NCBI GenBank assembly: GCA_936450465.1
Contig: OW388299.1
Coordinates: 38,761,548-38,825,547 of the forward strand
DNA: 64,000 nt
Reading direction: 5' to 3'
Source of the DNA: Gibbula magus
Taxonomy: Eukaryota > Mollusca > Gastropoda > Trochida > Trochidae
Positions within the stretch are counted from its first letter, which is position 1, and every line of letters begins with the position of its first letter. Below, in pieces: positions 44,901 through 56,739 of the stretch. The position numbers and the translations under genes were made by a program. The notes below the pieces were generated by a model. The model saw only the letters and a program-made list of their open reading frames with translations. It was not told the DNA's origin and did no database searches.

Positions 44901-47750
44901 ATTCAAAAACCCCTACCCAACCTGGAATCAGAACTCAGAGAGCCTTTAAATACAATATTGATTCACTTGTTTTAGCTGGAAGGAACTTGAACAACCATTG
45001 TTGCTTTGCACTCACTGTGAGACCTGCAGGTGTTGACTGTAATAAACTTGTGAATTATGGTTTGAGATACAAGTGATTTCATCTGCAATGCATCTACACC
45101 AAACTGCAGGTACACCAGATCTCCAATGCAGACAGCTGATCTTGCCATGGTGCCCTCAATCCAAAGGCTAACTCACTATGACTAACCACTGCACTATATC
45201 ATGATATCAAGTGTTTATGTAACAGATTTTGATGCACCCATGAGTGATTGTGAGAAAATTTCACCATAATTATCAAAGTTAGAATTCAAACTGTGCAACT
45301 CAATAGATATGAACACTTAAGCAGCTGAAATAATAAGTGCTAACAAATTCTGAGTGATCAACTAACAAGAATCACAACTCAATGAAACAGAAAATAATAC
45401 GAGAAAGGACCATTGGCAAAAGATAGGGTATCCAAGAATATTTCCACAGTCACAGGTGAAAAGGTCATCCTGGATACAGAGAATGTCAATGGAACTCAAG
45501 GACAAGAGTTGTTGTGTTAGAAAGAGTTGTGAAAGTAACTCACACCATCCAGTGGAGACACTCCAAGTTGCCGTCTTCGAAGTGCCCGTCTGGACTCGAC
45601 ATTACAAGCGTGTAGAGGGCGCCCTCCTCAGTCTCATACTCTACGTACGGTGGGACGGCAGCCTGTGGACAGGAGGGTTCATACTTCAACTTGTATTCTA
45701 GTACAATAATACAACACACTAAGGCGCATCTCACACAGAAATGATGATGGGTGTATTTGGTGTTTAAGTTGAAACAAGGACATGGACTGGATTGTCTAGT
45801 CTCCTTAGCCATGATGTGGAAAACGCAACACAAGGAAAATAGTTCAAAATACCCTAACCAATGTGGTAAAATATTACATCATCAATGGAATTCCCTTGCG
45901 TTTTCTAATGCAATGCAACAAAAATAGGTGCAGTTCCTATTCAATCGCAAAGCATCGTAACGCACTTCAAATATGTACATAATGCATTCGCCAAATGATA
46001 AAATAACTGCATGCTTTTTTTTAGATGCATCTATGACCGAGACAAGGAAAATCAGACCTAGTGTGAAACCAGCCTAAGGAAGAAACAAACAACAAAACAA
46101 CACAATATAACACCAAAAACAGATACCGGTATATAAATAAGGAAACTGCCATTAGAACCACTGCCCACTTTTTAGACATTAACTTCAATTTTAGTTCAAT
46201 CTTATATGTCACATTCTTTGAGGGTATTCAATACTGTTGCAATCATTTATCATTTATATTTACAGTACTTTCATGTAGAGAAACAATATTCACACCTCTG
46301 CAGGGGGTATTTTATTTCCATAGCGAACAGGCGTCACAAACTCCTCATCGTAATCATAGGTGACGTGGAGAAAGGTGGCGGGCATGAATGTAGCGTTATC
46401 AAACATGTCCTTGTATATACCGTAGTGTTGAGCAGTCCTGTATACATGCTTCGACCCCATTTCTTTCTCCCACTTTTCTTTTACATCTTCTATAGGTATA
46501 AATACTGAAATGAAAATGTTCATAGAGTGTAACTTGGATATACAAGAAGAGAACTTATGATCAGTATGTGAACTATCAATATGTGACTGTGTGTAAGCAA
46601 AGGGTTAAAAAAATTCTCTTTTCAAAATGGCTTACAATTAAAGGGATATTTTGTAACCTTGAGTGATTGGTTTTCGGATGCTTAAGACAAAATCTATGTA
46701 GACAATAAACTCTTTTTAAAATGAATAAATACACTTCACTTACTTTTGCATATGAGGTTTATCTAAAATAAATTGGAGACAATTCGTTAGGGAAAATGTC
46801 TTGATGACTCTATCTTGTCCCATTTAGTGAGTACATTTTGAATTTTGACAGTCTGCGACTGAATGCAGTTTTTGGACATATGATTGGTTGATACCAAAAA
46901 GGGATATCCTAAGTTATTCCATTGAGGCATTGACCCAGATTATTTCACACAAAGACAACACAGACATTTTGTTGTCAGCCGGTATAACAAATTATTGACT
47001 TTTTCATAACATGCAAAACGTAGTTCAGGATAGAGATCGATTTCAATATTAAAATGAAGACTCTTAGGAAGTTTCACATGAAGCATGTTGTTCCGACGGG
47101 GAGACCTCTCCTCATTGATGACGTCAAATTTCTATAAATATCACGAAAAACTACTTGAATGTGAGCTGTCCGAAAACCAAGTCCTCAGCAATATACATGA
47201 TTCTCACATTCTCTCTGTCTGGCCGTCTGTTCTTTCCCTTGTCGGAGTTTGAGCCATTCTTTGTGGCGAAGATGTGGATCGACACTCTCTACTTTGTTAG
47301 GCAAGCCTATGTTGATTTCTGCATCCAAGACTGGATCTTTTCTATTCATTTCTGAAAAGTGAAATTGTTTCAATAAATTTGATAACACATTTTTTATTAA
47401 TATATCATGTTGTGAACTTTGATAGACGATTTCGAATTTTCAAAGTTGTATTTACATATATGGGAACGTGCCAACTTTGGTTAATAAATGATTTTCGAAA
47501 CAAAACATGAAAAAGATTATTATTGAGAAAAATAAAACGAAAAACTGACAACTGATGCCCGATGGAGAGAAGTTTAAAAATGTTGCTTGTCACCTGCCAC
47601 TCGATCTGTAAAACATTTTGCTTCTTCAAAAGTTTTCCCTGGATGTCTCCTGATCCTTCTAAATCTGACAGGTTGAAAACATATGCACGAACGTTTTGAT
47701 AATATTCGCCAAACATTCCCTTGCACGAGTGATACCAAGGACGTCGCCAT
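41981..47750 (-). CDS. Mitochondrial ribosomal protein L38 (mL38), eight exons
   Basis: Exons: 47750-47594, 47351-47208, 46504-46296, 45662-45544, 44507-44349, 43369-43233, 42808-42721 and 42191-41981 (stop). All introns are GT-AG, all junctions stay in phase, and the product is 407 aa (human MRPL38 is 380). The Arg-rich N-terminus fits a mitochondrial presequence. 'INIGLP' (exon 2) and '[13 protein letters not shown]' (exon 3) match MRPL38. Residues about 165-330 form the PEBP-like domain ('LHWM', 'NIPG', 'VLYKQ', 'SFFQSRWD'). '[14 protein letters not shown]' and 'YLDRYRD' are MRPL38 hallmarks. The protein is part of the mitoribosome large subunit. I chose ATG 47750 ('CAAGATGGCG') because only this frame joins exon 2 in phase; the ATG at 47824 opens another frame. 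It diverges from the FASTKD1-like gene. Confidence 0.95.
43096..43114. repeat. Poly(C) tract in MRPL38 intron 6
   Basis: Nineteen consecutive C bases. On the transcribed strand this is a G run that could form a G-quadruplex. Its length may be unreliable in sequencing. Confidence 0.9.
43690..43994 (-). mobile_element. tRNA-derived SINE in MRPL38 intron 5
   Basis: The minus strand begins with a tRNA-like head: GGGATAGCGCAGTGG with A box TAGCGCAGTGG (43975-43985), D-arm pairing GCGC/GCGC, an anticodon-loop-like CTTCGGA, and B box GGTTCAAATCC. The T stem and acceptor stem do not close properly, so it is not a tRNA gene. The body includes a 'gatataagtgaaatactat' tail typical of mollusc SINEs. It lies in the same orientation as MRPL38. 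Confidence 0.88.
44755..45000. repeat. Diverged direct repeat in MRPL38 intron 4
   Basis: 'ggaacttgaacaaccattgt' occurs at 44860 and again at 44983. Both are preceded by a 'cagagagcctttaa' segment about 50-70 bp upstream. It is an intronic duplication, with no gene. Confidence 0.75.
45000..45205 (-). mobile_element. Decayed tRNA-SINE in MRPL38 intron 4
   Basis: 'ctaaccactgcactat' with 'aatccaaaggctaactc' matches the inverse of the tRNA head at 43960-43986, and 'gtgagacctgcagg' fits the body. Heavily diverged. Confidence 0.5.
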
Positions 47751-48230
47751 CTTGAATAAGGGGAGGTCACTCTAAATTGAGATGTCATTGCACGTGTGAT
47801 GCACCTTTGCAAGCTGAATGTCATTTTTTGCCGTTAGGTTTACTGTTAAGTTTTGAATTATAGTTGTATCTGATGTTTAAATGATAAAAGATGCAAAATA
47901 TCATACTGAATGAGGACATTAGGTATACATTTTTAATATTTGTTGTGTTCAATCAGAGCACATAGCATTTTAGTTGTAAACTTCATTGATAGAATATAAT
48001 TTATCAATTATGGTGATGAACTAACAGTAGGATCAATTAACCAAAATATTTTTTTTTTTTTTTCACATCATAAGAGACTTACCATTATAAATAACCATCA
48101 TGTCAATGAAATTGTAATTGGTTATTAAATAATTTAAGTTGCCAAGGCATATTTTAAAAAGATATTATTTAATAAAAATCATTTTCTTTTCATTTTTCAG
48201 TGAGATCCAAACTTATTTAAAGGAGACAAA
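47751..48230. promoter_or_regulatory. Divergent promoter region between MRPL38 and the FASTKD1-like gene
   Basis: Only 480 bp separate the two start codons. No TATA box is evident on either side. The MRPL38 start sits in 'AAGATGGCG', a YY1-type element common at housekeeping starts. A good splice acceptor ('tttttcag', ending 48200) precedes the FASTKD1 AUG, so that gene probably has a non-coding first exon inside this region. A bidirectional promoter is inferred. Confidence 0.55.
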
Positions 48231-51200
48231 ATGAAGTGCATATTGAGGGCAAGATCTCTGACATCAACATTTCTTCGGTTGAAGATTTCACGAGGATCTT
48301 CATCTCATTGGAACAAACCATGTCCAAGGTTATACTCATTTCAAAGGCATTTCAGCACTTTCCAAAGGCCTTGCCCATCACAGCTTCACATATGCCAGAA
48401 ATGGTTCAATAACATTAATTTACCACGCTTGAAATTTCAATACTGCACAATGAGTGCAGTTGAGAATATCTTTAATGTTGACTGTACTGAAACAGATGCT
48501 ATTTTTGAAAAAATGAGGACTCAACTGGACAGTGGTCAGGTTTCTATAAATGACCTGACTAAATTCATCTGTGATATACAAATGACCAGATATCATGAAT
48601 TATCAACTGTACCATGGCTTCATACAGACAACATAGCAATTGCTTTCATGCAGCTTGTAATCAACGACAAAATTGAACCATACCTTGGTTCTGTGGTCCA
48701 ACACAAAGTCCTGCAGCAAGTCCTCGACCGACTCAGACTACAGATAGACGAGATTCCTGATGAAGACTGTCCCAGTCTCCTTATGTGCCTCATCAGTCTC
48801 GGGGTTGACGAGACTGACCCACTCGTGGCCAGACTGCTTGGCAGGCTCATAGACTCAGTTGAACAGATGGACATTACCAAGCTGGCCAAGGTGGCCGAGA
48901 TTCTGAAAAGTTTTCCAAAAGGGCATGTCCATCTTGTTGAAAGAATGATTCATAGATTTCAAGAAATTTTGAGTGAAGGTCTTCAAGAAACAAATGAAGA
49001 CTTCATCAAGAGCTTCTGTGGTTTACATATTTATTTATTTGGCTATATGAGTAAAGATCTCTCTGAACAGTTGTCAAAGGGTCTGCTGAACGTTCTAGAG
49101 AAGAAAATGATGATTGCGGATCCGTCTGATATAGGAGCATGTCTAAGGTACTGCCGCAAAATACACTTTGCAGTTGGTCATGAAGGGAAGGAGACTGCCC
49201 TCAAAATAGCAAAACATGTAATTGAGGTTGTTCCTAAAGTGATGGACACACTACTCCCTCGTCATCTTGCAGAGATCTGTCACCACCTGAAGAAGATCGG
49301 ACTTTATAAGGGTTCACTTATGAACCAATTGCAAGAGAAAAGTTTGCAAGTTCTAACTGAAACAAACCCAGATTCCTTGTTTATTCGTGACATTGTCAAC
49401 ATATCATATGCCTTTAATAAGCACAGCCCTAATCATATCAAGAAAACTTTTGTGTCTCTGATGGTGCAAAAGATTGATGATGTTGATGTTCTTGTTTTGT
49501 CCAATATGGCTGATGTGATCATGGACACTCACGAACAGGATCCTGCTCTCATCAGAGCATTCCAGCTAAAGACGTTAGATCTATTTGATAACCTTTCAAT
49601 ATATGTCACAAGGTTTCATAAGGTGCTGCGCTTACTAAGCCGAAGACGTTCAGAAGGTGATGCTTTCCAGGGCATCTTCCAGAAGAAGCTACTGAAACTA
49701 TTAGATGGACAACATGGCATAAACCCTTGGTCCTTGAGCATCATTACCCTGTACATGCTGCCCAACATCAAGCACACGATTCCACAGTTACTCATGGACA
49801 GACTTCTGGTTGTGATTCCTCAATGCAATCTCAAGCTGATGAGCAACATTCTGGACGGACTCAACCTCATGCAGAAGCCCTGGCTGAGAGAACTCCACAA
49901 CCAAGTTCTGGATCTAAGGATCTGCATCCAGAAGAACATCGCTGAGAGGATAGACAGTGTCACTGACATAGAGACCATCATCCCAATGATCACAGGTCTG
50001 TACCTGCGTACCCCAAAGAAGGAATTCAGTCTATTGGAGAAGATGATGAAACACCTGCCTTCTGTGACCAAACAGTTGACCCATGTCCAGTTCCTTCGGA
50101 CCGTGAATTTAATGAAGAGGGTCAACTACTACCACCCCGAGGTGTTTGAGAACCTCGTGCAGCACCTCCTGGACCATCAGGATGAGGTGAAGCTGCACCT
50201 CCAGATGGATGTTCTGGAGATGCTGGCCCGGGCTGGATATTCTCCTCAGGGCTCCGAGGAATTCACGGAGTTCTGTTCCAATCTCCTGGATTCTGCTCTG
50301 GAGACAGATGACATTGTTGGAGTCATTTCACTGGCCTTTGATCTGTGTCAGATCCAGATTTTCCCAGAGGCAAGTCTCAGCAAGATCTTCACTTTTGAGT
50401 TCCTGGAAGAGATTGATGGGAAAGTGGAATGTAAGTTTAATTTGTTTATAAGTCTTTAGATATTGTATGCATTTCAATATTTGTTGATTAAAATGTCAGA
50501 AACAAAATGATAAGACTGTAGTGGGATCTTTTCGGTAACTTGCTGTCAGTTTTATGTAAAAATTAAGACATTCATGCTATATACTAGGCAGTAAAGTTGT
50601 AATGAGCAAATTAAAGTCACTTGCAATTTATTCCCAGCTCGTCCTGAGATGCGGAACTTCCTGGAGGGTCTGATGATGAAGCTGAACCGCAGCGTGGTGA
50701 TGGAGTGTCCTCAACTGGATGTGCCCTGGTTCCACGACGAGTACTGTGTTAATAAAGTCACTTCTAAAGCCAAAAGTAGGTGTATTTGTAACACTCCATG
50801 AATGAATCCTTTGTGTTATACAGTTCAGATTCTGTTATCATGATATAAGTCCATGTAATTCATATGGATAAAATCATCCTCGTCAAATAGTGAACATTGT
50901 GACATATGAGGCAAAAGCAGGGTTCGAAATTAGTCCATGGCTAGTCAAAAAGTTGCCGGGCTCGTAACATTTTTGACTCGTAGTCCAAAATTTAGCTCAA
51001 ATTTAAAGAAAGCATGATCCTGTAGATGCATATGGCGAGCTGAAATGGCTTTGGGTCAGTATTTTTTAACTTTAGGAAATTAACTTATCTGAATAGCTAG
51101 TGATTTGTTAAGTTTATGTTCAACCCCCGAGTAGAAGCCTTGCAGATAGAAGTATCCTGATGAGTGGGGATATATGCCATTGTCTGCTGCAGCTTCCTAC

Positions 51201-54200
51201 TACAATGGGATATTTGAGTTGGATGTGGAGCAGATCCTCAGTGATGAGCTGGGAGGGAAGGAGTTCTTCAAGACTGGAGTCTTCAGTCCATACTACTACT
51301 ACATCAGTGAGTGAATAGACAGACATTTTCAATAATACATTATTCATCTGGGAAAACACAGGGGTTAAACAAATGTGTGTAAGTCCAATGTCAATGACTT
51401 GGATTCACTAAAAAAAAATTAAAAAGTCAATGACTTCCCTTTGTTTCAAAACAATCAGCTATTAACATTTGTATGACTTTAACGCAAACCTTGACTTGAC
51501 ACAAAAAAACAGCCGTAGGTCCATGACTTATTGACACATAAAAGATTGTTCAACCCCTGCACTTCAAAGACCTTTGAACATAGTAAATTAATGTGTACGA
51601 TCTGGTATCGGAGACTGAAGTTGCATATGGGTCAATACCATTCAAGAGTTTCATTAAAGCAGCATTACAGAGGAACAGGTTGAATATTTTATTATTTTAT
51701 TCACTGACATAATTGATTAAATCAAGTTTGATTGCAATGATTTACCTTTGAGAATGTAGGTACTTAATATAAGTAGATCAATAAACTGTGACATCTTCAA
51801 CAAGAAAATAATAAACATATTGTATCAACTTCACCATGAAAGCAAATGATCTCATCAAAATATTTACAAGAACTGTCATCAGATTATCCTGAACATTTAT
51901 AATTATCCCCCGCCGCGCGTTTAGCGCGAAGCGGGGGATATAGTATTCGGCTGCGTCCGTCCGTACGTCCGTCCGTACGTCCGTACGAAATGGAATAACT
52001 CAAATACCATTCACTGGATTCTTTTCATATTTTGCATATGGGTTCATCATAGGAAGAGTAATGTTCCTACAGTAGTTTGAGACCTTGACCTTCATTTCAA
52101 GGTCACAACGAGACTTTGTCATTTTACCCTTGTCAGCGGGATATCTCAATAACCATTCGCTGGATTCTCTTCATATTTTATACATAGCTTCTCCAAGGCA
52201 AGACGACGGGTTGATTAGATTTTGGTGACCTTGACATTATTTTCAAGGTCACAGCGGAACTTTGAAGTTTTCAACATGTTAATGTACATGTAAAGCTTGT
52301 CAGCGGGATATCTCAAGAACCATTCACCGGAATTCCATCATTTCTTGCACAAAGCACCTTCTAGGGATGATGATGGGCTGATTAGATTTTGGTGAAATTG
52401 ACATTATTTTCAAGGTCACAGCAGCATTTTGAAGTTTTCAACATGTTAATGTACATGTAAAGCTTGTCAGCGGAATATCTCAAGAACCATTCACTGGAAT
52501 TCCATCATTTCTTACTCAAAGCACCTTCTAGGGAAGACGACCGGCTGAATAGATTTTGGTGACCTTGACATTATTTTCAAGGTCACAGCAGAACTTTAAA
52601 TTTTTCGACATGTTAATGTACATGTTAAGGTTGTCAGCAGAATAACTCAAGAACCATTCACCGAAATTTCATTATATCTTACAAAAAGCAAAAGGACTGA
52701 TAAGATTTTGGTGACCTTGACATTATTCTCAAGGTCACAGTGGAATTTTAAATTTTTCGACATGTTGATGTACATGTGTGTAATACTTGTCAGCGGGATA
52801 TCTCAAGAACCATTCACTGGAATTTCATCATATCTTACACAAAGGGTAGATTAGATTTTGATGACCTTGCCATTTTTCTCAAGGTCACAGTGGAACTTTG
52901 ACTTTTTTAACATGTTTGACGGTCAATTTTGCTGATCTTGACATTATTTTTAAATTTTGAAGTATTAATTTGCGGCGGGGGATCATGTCACCTTAGTGAC
53001 AACTACTTGTTATTGAATGTCATAATTCAAATGATACCATATACATTGTATAATGTTCCATTCTAACATTTTATGATGGATTTTCTTGTTCCAGATTTTG
53101 AGATTCTGTTGGACAAGAAGGGACAACCAGTTGCTTTCAACACAGATGACTTTGAACAAGCAAAGGGCACACACTATCAGAGGTTAGAGGTCACAGGCTT
53201 TGTTTTAGTCGTTCCATTTGTAGCCATGGGATTGTTCAGGAGAAGTCCAAACCCATCAGATATAGGGTTACATCGTTCCATCAAAACATTTTGCATTCAC
53301 AGCCTTTTGTGTCTTAAAAATCTTGCTCAAGTAATGTTTTTTTTATACCGGTAGTAAAATTTAACATTATGGTGAGTACGATTTCTTAAAGATATGAAGA
53401 ATGAGATATAATGAAAGTGTTGGAAATTCATGAATAAATGCACATTCATGCCAAAGTTCACCATTAGCCAATCAAATCACTTGAAGATGTTATGACACAC
53501 ATGTGTCAGATTGTTATGAAACCCCTATACAAGGTAAAACGTTGATGATGTTTATGTTTACTAACCTCCTCATTGGCTGACTCGTTCGTTACAGGGTCGC
53601 TGTGTTGGTCCTACCAGGGAGTCACTTCTGCACCAACAGCTCTCACATGATTGGCTACCACCAGAGCAAGATCAGACATCTTGAACTGCTCGGATACAAA
53701 GTGGTTCTTGTAAGTTTTATCAAATGTTTTACACTTTTATTCAATGTTGAAATGTATATCTATTTATCCATCTGTAATAAGTTTATTCATTATGCAAGGT
53801 ATTATAAAGAGGGTTCTATCGGGGTATTTTTTTTGGAAACGAAATTTGGGAGGATATTCGTGTTTACACATATATGTTATTACCGGTAATACATGATTAA
53901 AACACAGTGAAATTGAAAGATACTAAAGAAGGTTACATTTAGTGACTTTTTATTTCACAACTTCATATACACAAGCGCACATTTGTTGAAAATTAAAACA
54001 ATGAAAACTGAAGCCATTCATCGGCGCTGTGAGTGGGGAAAACTTCGCTACAGCATAACAACAAATTGTTTATTAGTTTCATGACATGTTATGTGTTACT
54101 ATGTGAATACTCTATCAGTGTATGTCTTTAGTTATTAAAAAGTTGCAAAATTAGGTGCAATTTAGCATTTTTCATTTCACATAATGCAAAAAAATCCAAT

Positions 54201-54558
54201 ATGGCGACAGAACTTGCCCTTTAAAATCACTCATAATTATCTGAAACCTTACAATATGAATTGATTCCTGGCACCAGTATTTAAGTCTTTAGTGGAGCTG
54301 AAGCTTTCAGAAATCAAACAACCATTCTCAAACTTTGACAGGCCCTGCAGTTTGTGGAGACTTGGTTTATCAAAAAAACTTCACAAACCAGAATTTTTTT
54401 TAGGATAGATTGTGATCAACCAATTTTTCTTTGATGACTGTCCAATTGATGTAAAGATCTGTATATTGCAGGTGCCACATTATGAATGGCGATCCATGGC
54501 CTTGTCAGACCGAACTGAAAGAGCTAACTACCTCCGAGAGAAGATCTGTTCCAGCTGA
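48231..54558 (+). CDS. FAST kinase domain-containing protein 1-like (FASTKD1), six coding exons
   Basis: Exons: 48231-50430, 50638-50775, 51193-51306, 53095-53182, 53595-53709 and 54472-54558 (TGA). Phases agree throughout and the product is 913 aa (human FASTKD1 is about 847). The N-terminus is basic and mitochondrial-like. 'LVVIPQCNL' and 'FPEASLSKIF' (exon 1) and 'LNRSVVMECPQLDVPWFHD' (exon 2) match FASTKD1 in the FAST_1/FAST_2 part. The C-terminal RAP domain (about 843-905) has 'SKIRHLELLGYKVVLV', 'PHYEWRSMALS' and 'YLREKI'. The family acts in the mitochondrial matrix on mRNA stability and processing; vertebrate FASTKD1 affects ND3 mRNA. The exon 4 donor (AG|GTTAGA) is weak, and reading on from it gives an alternative C-terminus ending at 53354. 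Exon 1 starts after an acceptor at 48200. A tandem paralogue starts at 63421. Confidence 0.92.
51905..52992. mobile_element. Pearl-like element with core tandem repeats in FASTKD1 intron 3
   Basis: Starts with a GC-rich hairpin ('tcccccgccgcgcg' ... 'cgcgaagcggggga'), then a 'cgtccgtccgtacg' tract, then about six core units of 146-167 bp, and ends 'gcggcgggggatcatg'. Each core has 'tgtcagcgggatatctca', 'agaaccattcactgg' and a 'gaccttgacattatttt' block. This matches the layout described for bivalve pearl elements (short terminal repeats, about 160-bp cores, tetranucleotide tract). No protein is coded. Confidence 0.8.
53804..54225. mobile_element. Dispersed repeat, family G, copy 2, in FASTKD1 intron 5
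   Basis: 'ataaagagggttctatc' at the left is roughly mirrored by 'agaacttgccctttaaa' at the right. Inner phrases 'cattcatcggcg' and 'ggaaacgaaa' match 10639-10930. It also contains 'aatatggcgacag'. Non-coding. Confidence 0.65.
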
Positions 54559-56440
54559 GAACTTAGAGACAATATGTTATGGAATTGTTTTGTTGTTAAT
54601 GATAGTTGATATGTATTTTATGTTATCTGGTAAGAAATAGTTGACTGAGATGAATTTAAAAGGATTAAAAGTAATTTAACCCTAGGTTTATGTCAATAAC
54701 TATTTTTCACCAAACCATTGGTTATAAAATTAATTTTAATTTTTTTAAATGAGTTATGTAAGGATATATAGATTTAACATAAAAATACTGCTCTTCAAGT
54801 CTCAAATGTGATGCTATACGGTTTATTTTTATCAGTTTAAAATGTCCTCATCTAAAACAAGATGTATCTGGGGTTTTTTTATTCTTATTTTGATGGATTA
54901 TCTTTGTCTGTTAGCAATGGAATACAAAAAATGCTTATAATTAATTGAATGTCAAACAAACTATTGTACAACAATTTAATACATGTACATGACTGTACAA
55001 CATTATAACACAATATCTTAATTAGTACAGCATGAAGTGCAACATTGTCATATATGTGTGTCTATATTGAGTTATACAAGTATACATATGTGCAACATTG
55101 TTGTACATGTCATGAAAGTGCAACATTGACCATTAGACATTAGACCACCCCCACTTTTCAGAGGGTTGTAATGGTTGGGGTTATTCTTGGGTTAAAGCCC
55201 ATCCCCAACTTTGCCAGATGTTCCATGGTCATACATTACATAGATCTATAATATTATTTTAAGTTACGTGTCAAAACCTTAATAAAACCTTTTCTGACTG
55301 TCTGACGGTCTCCGGTATGAATTTTCATCTGACTTGTTGTCTCCCCTGTCTAAAAGCCCACCCCCATGTTTTCAAGATGTTTGTTTGTCTGGTCTTATAC
55401 CAGAGAGAATACGGTATATAAAATTGTATATGTGTGTGTAACATTGTTGTGCAAGGACATGAATGTGAACAAGTGTTACACAAATACATATCTGTGCAAC
55501 ATTGTTATATCTTCCAAAACATGTTAACACAGAGTATCAATAAATTATAGATATCCCTACAATCAACTCATCATAATGCTACTGTTATTCCATCATCACA
55601 CTGCCCTAACATATTTGATAATACAGCTAACAACCATATGACATTACAAAACTGACAGTAATATGATGTCAGTCATAATACTGATGACATCACAAAGCTA
55701 TGACCTCATCACTATTCAGAAATACTCACTCTTGGCTGAAACCTGGTGAAAATTTTAGTTTTCTGATGAAAAATACAAGGTCACCCTCATGTCTTCTAAT
55801 CCATCAAAGCTATATAAGGGACTCTTGCCTGGGATAGTTGTAACGTTTTTCAATAAATGTTGATATATTTTATATCAGAGGACATTTGTATCTATTGATA
55901 GATGACTGTTCAACATTGTTAAGACGTATATTTGATTTGTAATATTGTTTTATAAGTATAAATTTATATTATGCAAATGTGTGAACAAGTTGTTACAACC
56001 ATTTAGTGTGCGAGTGAGTTGTTGTGTAATGCCTCTTCGGTAATTAAGTGAAGAAATAAATTTTACTAATAAGCTTGGTGACTTTTTCATATGATCATAT
56101 CATTATGAACATCATGAAACAGTATTATATATGAAACAATCTTGTTGTAAATTATGATGCCATAATAAAATGCATAACCAAAGAAAAGATAAATAAATCA
56201 ATGATGAAACTTCCATGGTTCTTCCATTATTTATAAATTATTCGATCAAAGGTTGACATATACCAATATATGTTTTATATGTTTAACTTTCATCGATGTG
56301 ATTTTACTGACATTTTTATTGTACTGACATATGCTTTTAAATGCACTATAAAAATGAAACTTTCAAATAAACACAGCCAAAAAATTCTTAATCATCTCGA
56401 ATTCAAAATTATGTATCTTCAATAATTTTTTGGCCATATA
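54559..56440 (+). other. 3' UTR of the FASTKD1-like gene and intergenic DNA
   Basis: No further exon is seen. The first AATAAA I found is at 55281-55286 ('ccttaataaaacc'), with others near 55543 and 55853. Which one is used is unknown. At 55735-55890 the words 'gtcttctaatcc', 'gttgatata' and 'atcagaggaca' form a decayed relative of the palindrome at 58569-58715. Confidence 0.5.
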
Positions 56441-56442
56441 AT

Positions 56443-56520
56443 ACAGTGGCGGATTTAGGAGGAGGGGGGGGGGGGGGGTTCCGGACCCCCCCTTTCAAAA
56501 TTCCTGGATCCGCCACTGTA
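56443..56520. mobile_element. Short inverted-repeat element with G tract
   Basis: 'tacagtggcggatttagg' mirrors 'ggatccgccactgta'. A run of about 14 G faces a C-rich stretch on the other arm ('ggaccccccctt'), so the whole 78 bp folds into one hairpin. Partial relatives are at 10140 and 33636. Confidence 0.85.
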
Positions 56521-56739
56521 ATATCTGTGTTGTGAATATACAAAGGTGTTGTTCTGATTATGAACTAGTATATCATTTGTTACTGAAGGGCTTTCCCAAA
56601 CGCAACACTAGGCATGTGAATAACGCCACCGTTGTTCATGCAGTTCACCCTTTAGTATGAAATATGTATGCATCAGTCTTCTTGACTTGTGTGTCATTTC
56701 AAATCGACTTCTTTTGATACTACGAAGGAGATTGTCCGA

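Noticed and set aside
47405..47824. 139-codon frame from ATG 47824 as the MRPL38 N-terminus
   Set aside because: It reads into the intron and is out of phase with exon 2. The frame from 47750 joins exon 2 in phase and has a better start context.
49820..50125. Antisense open frame within FASTKD1 exon 1
   Set aside because: A shadow of the coding strand with no family features.
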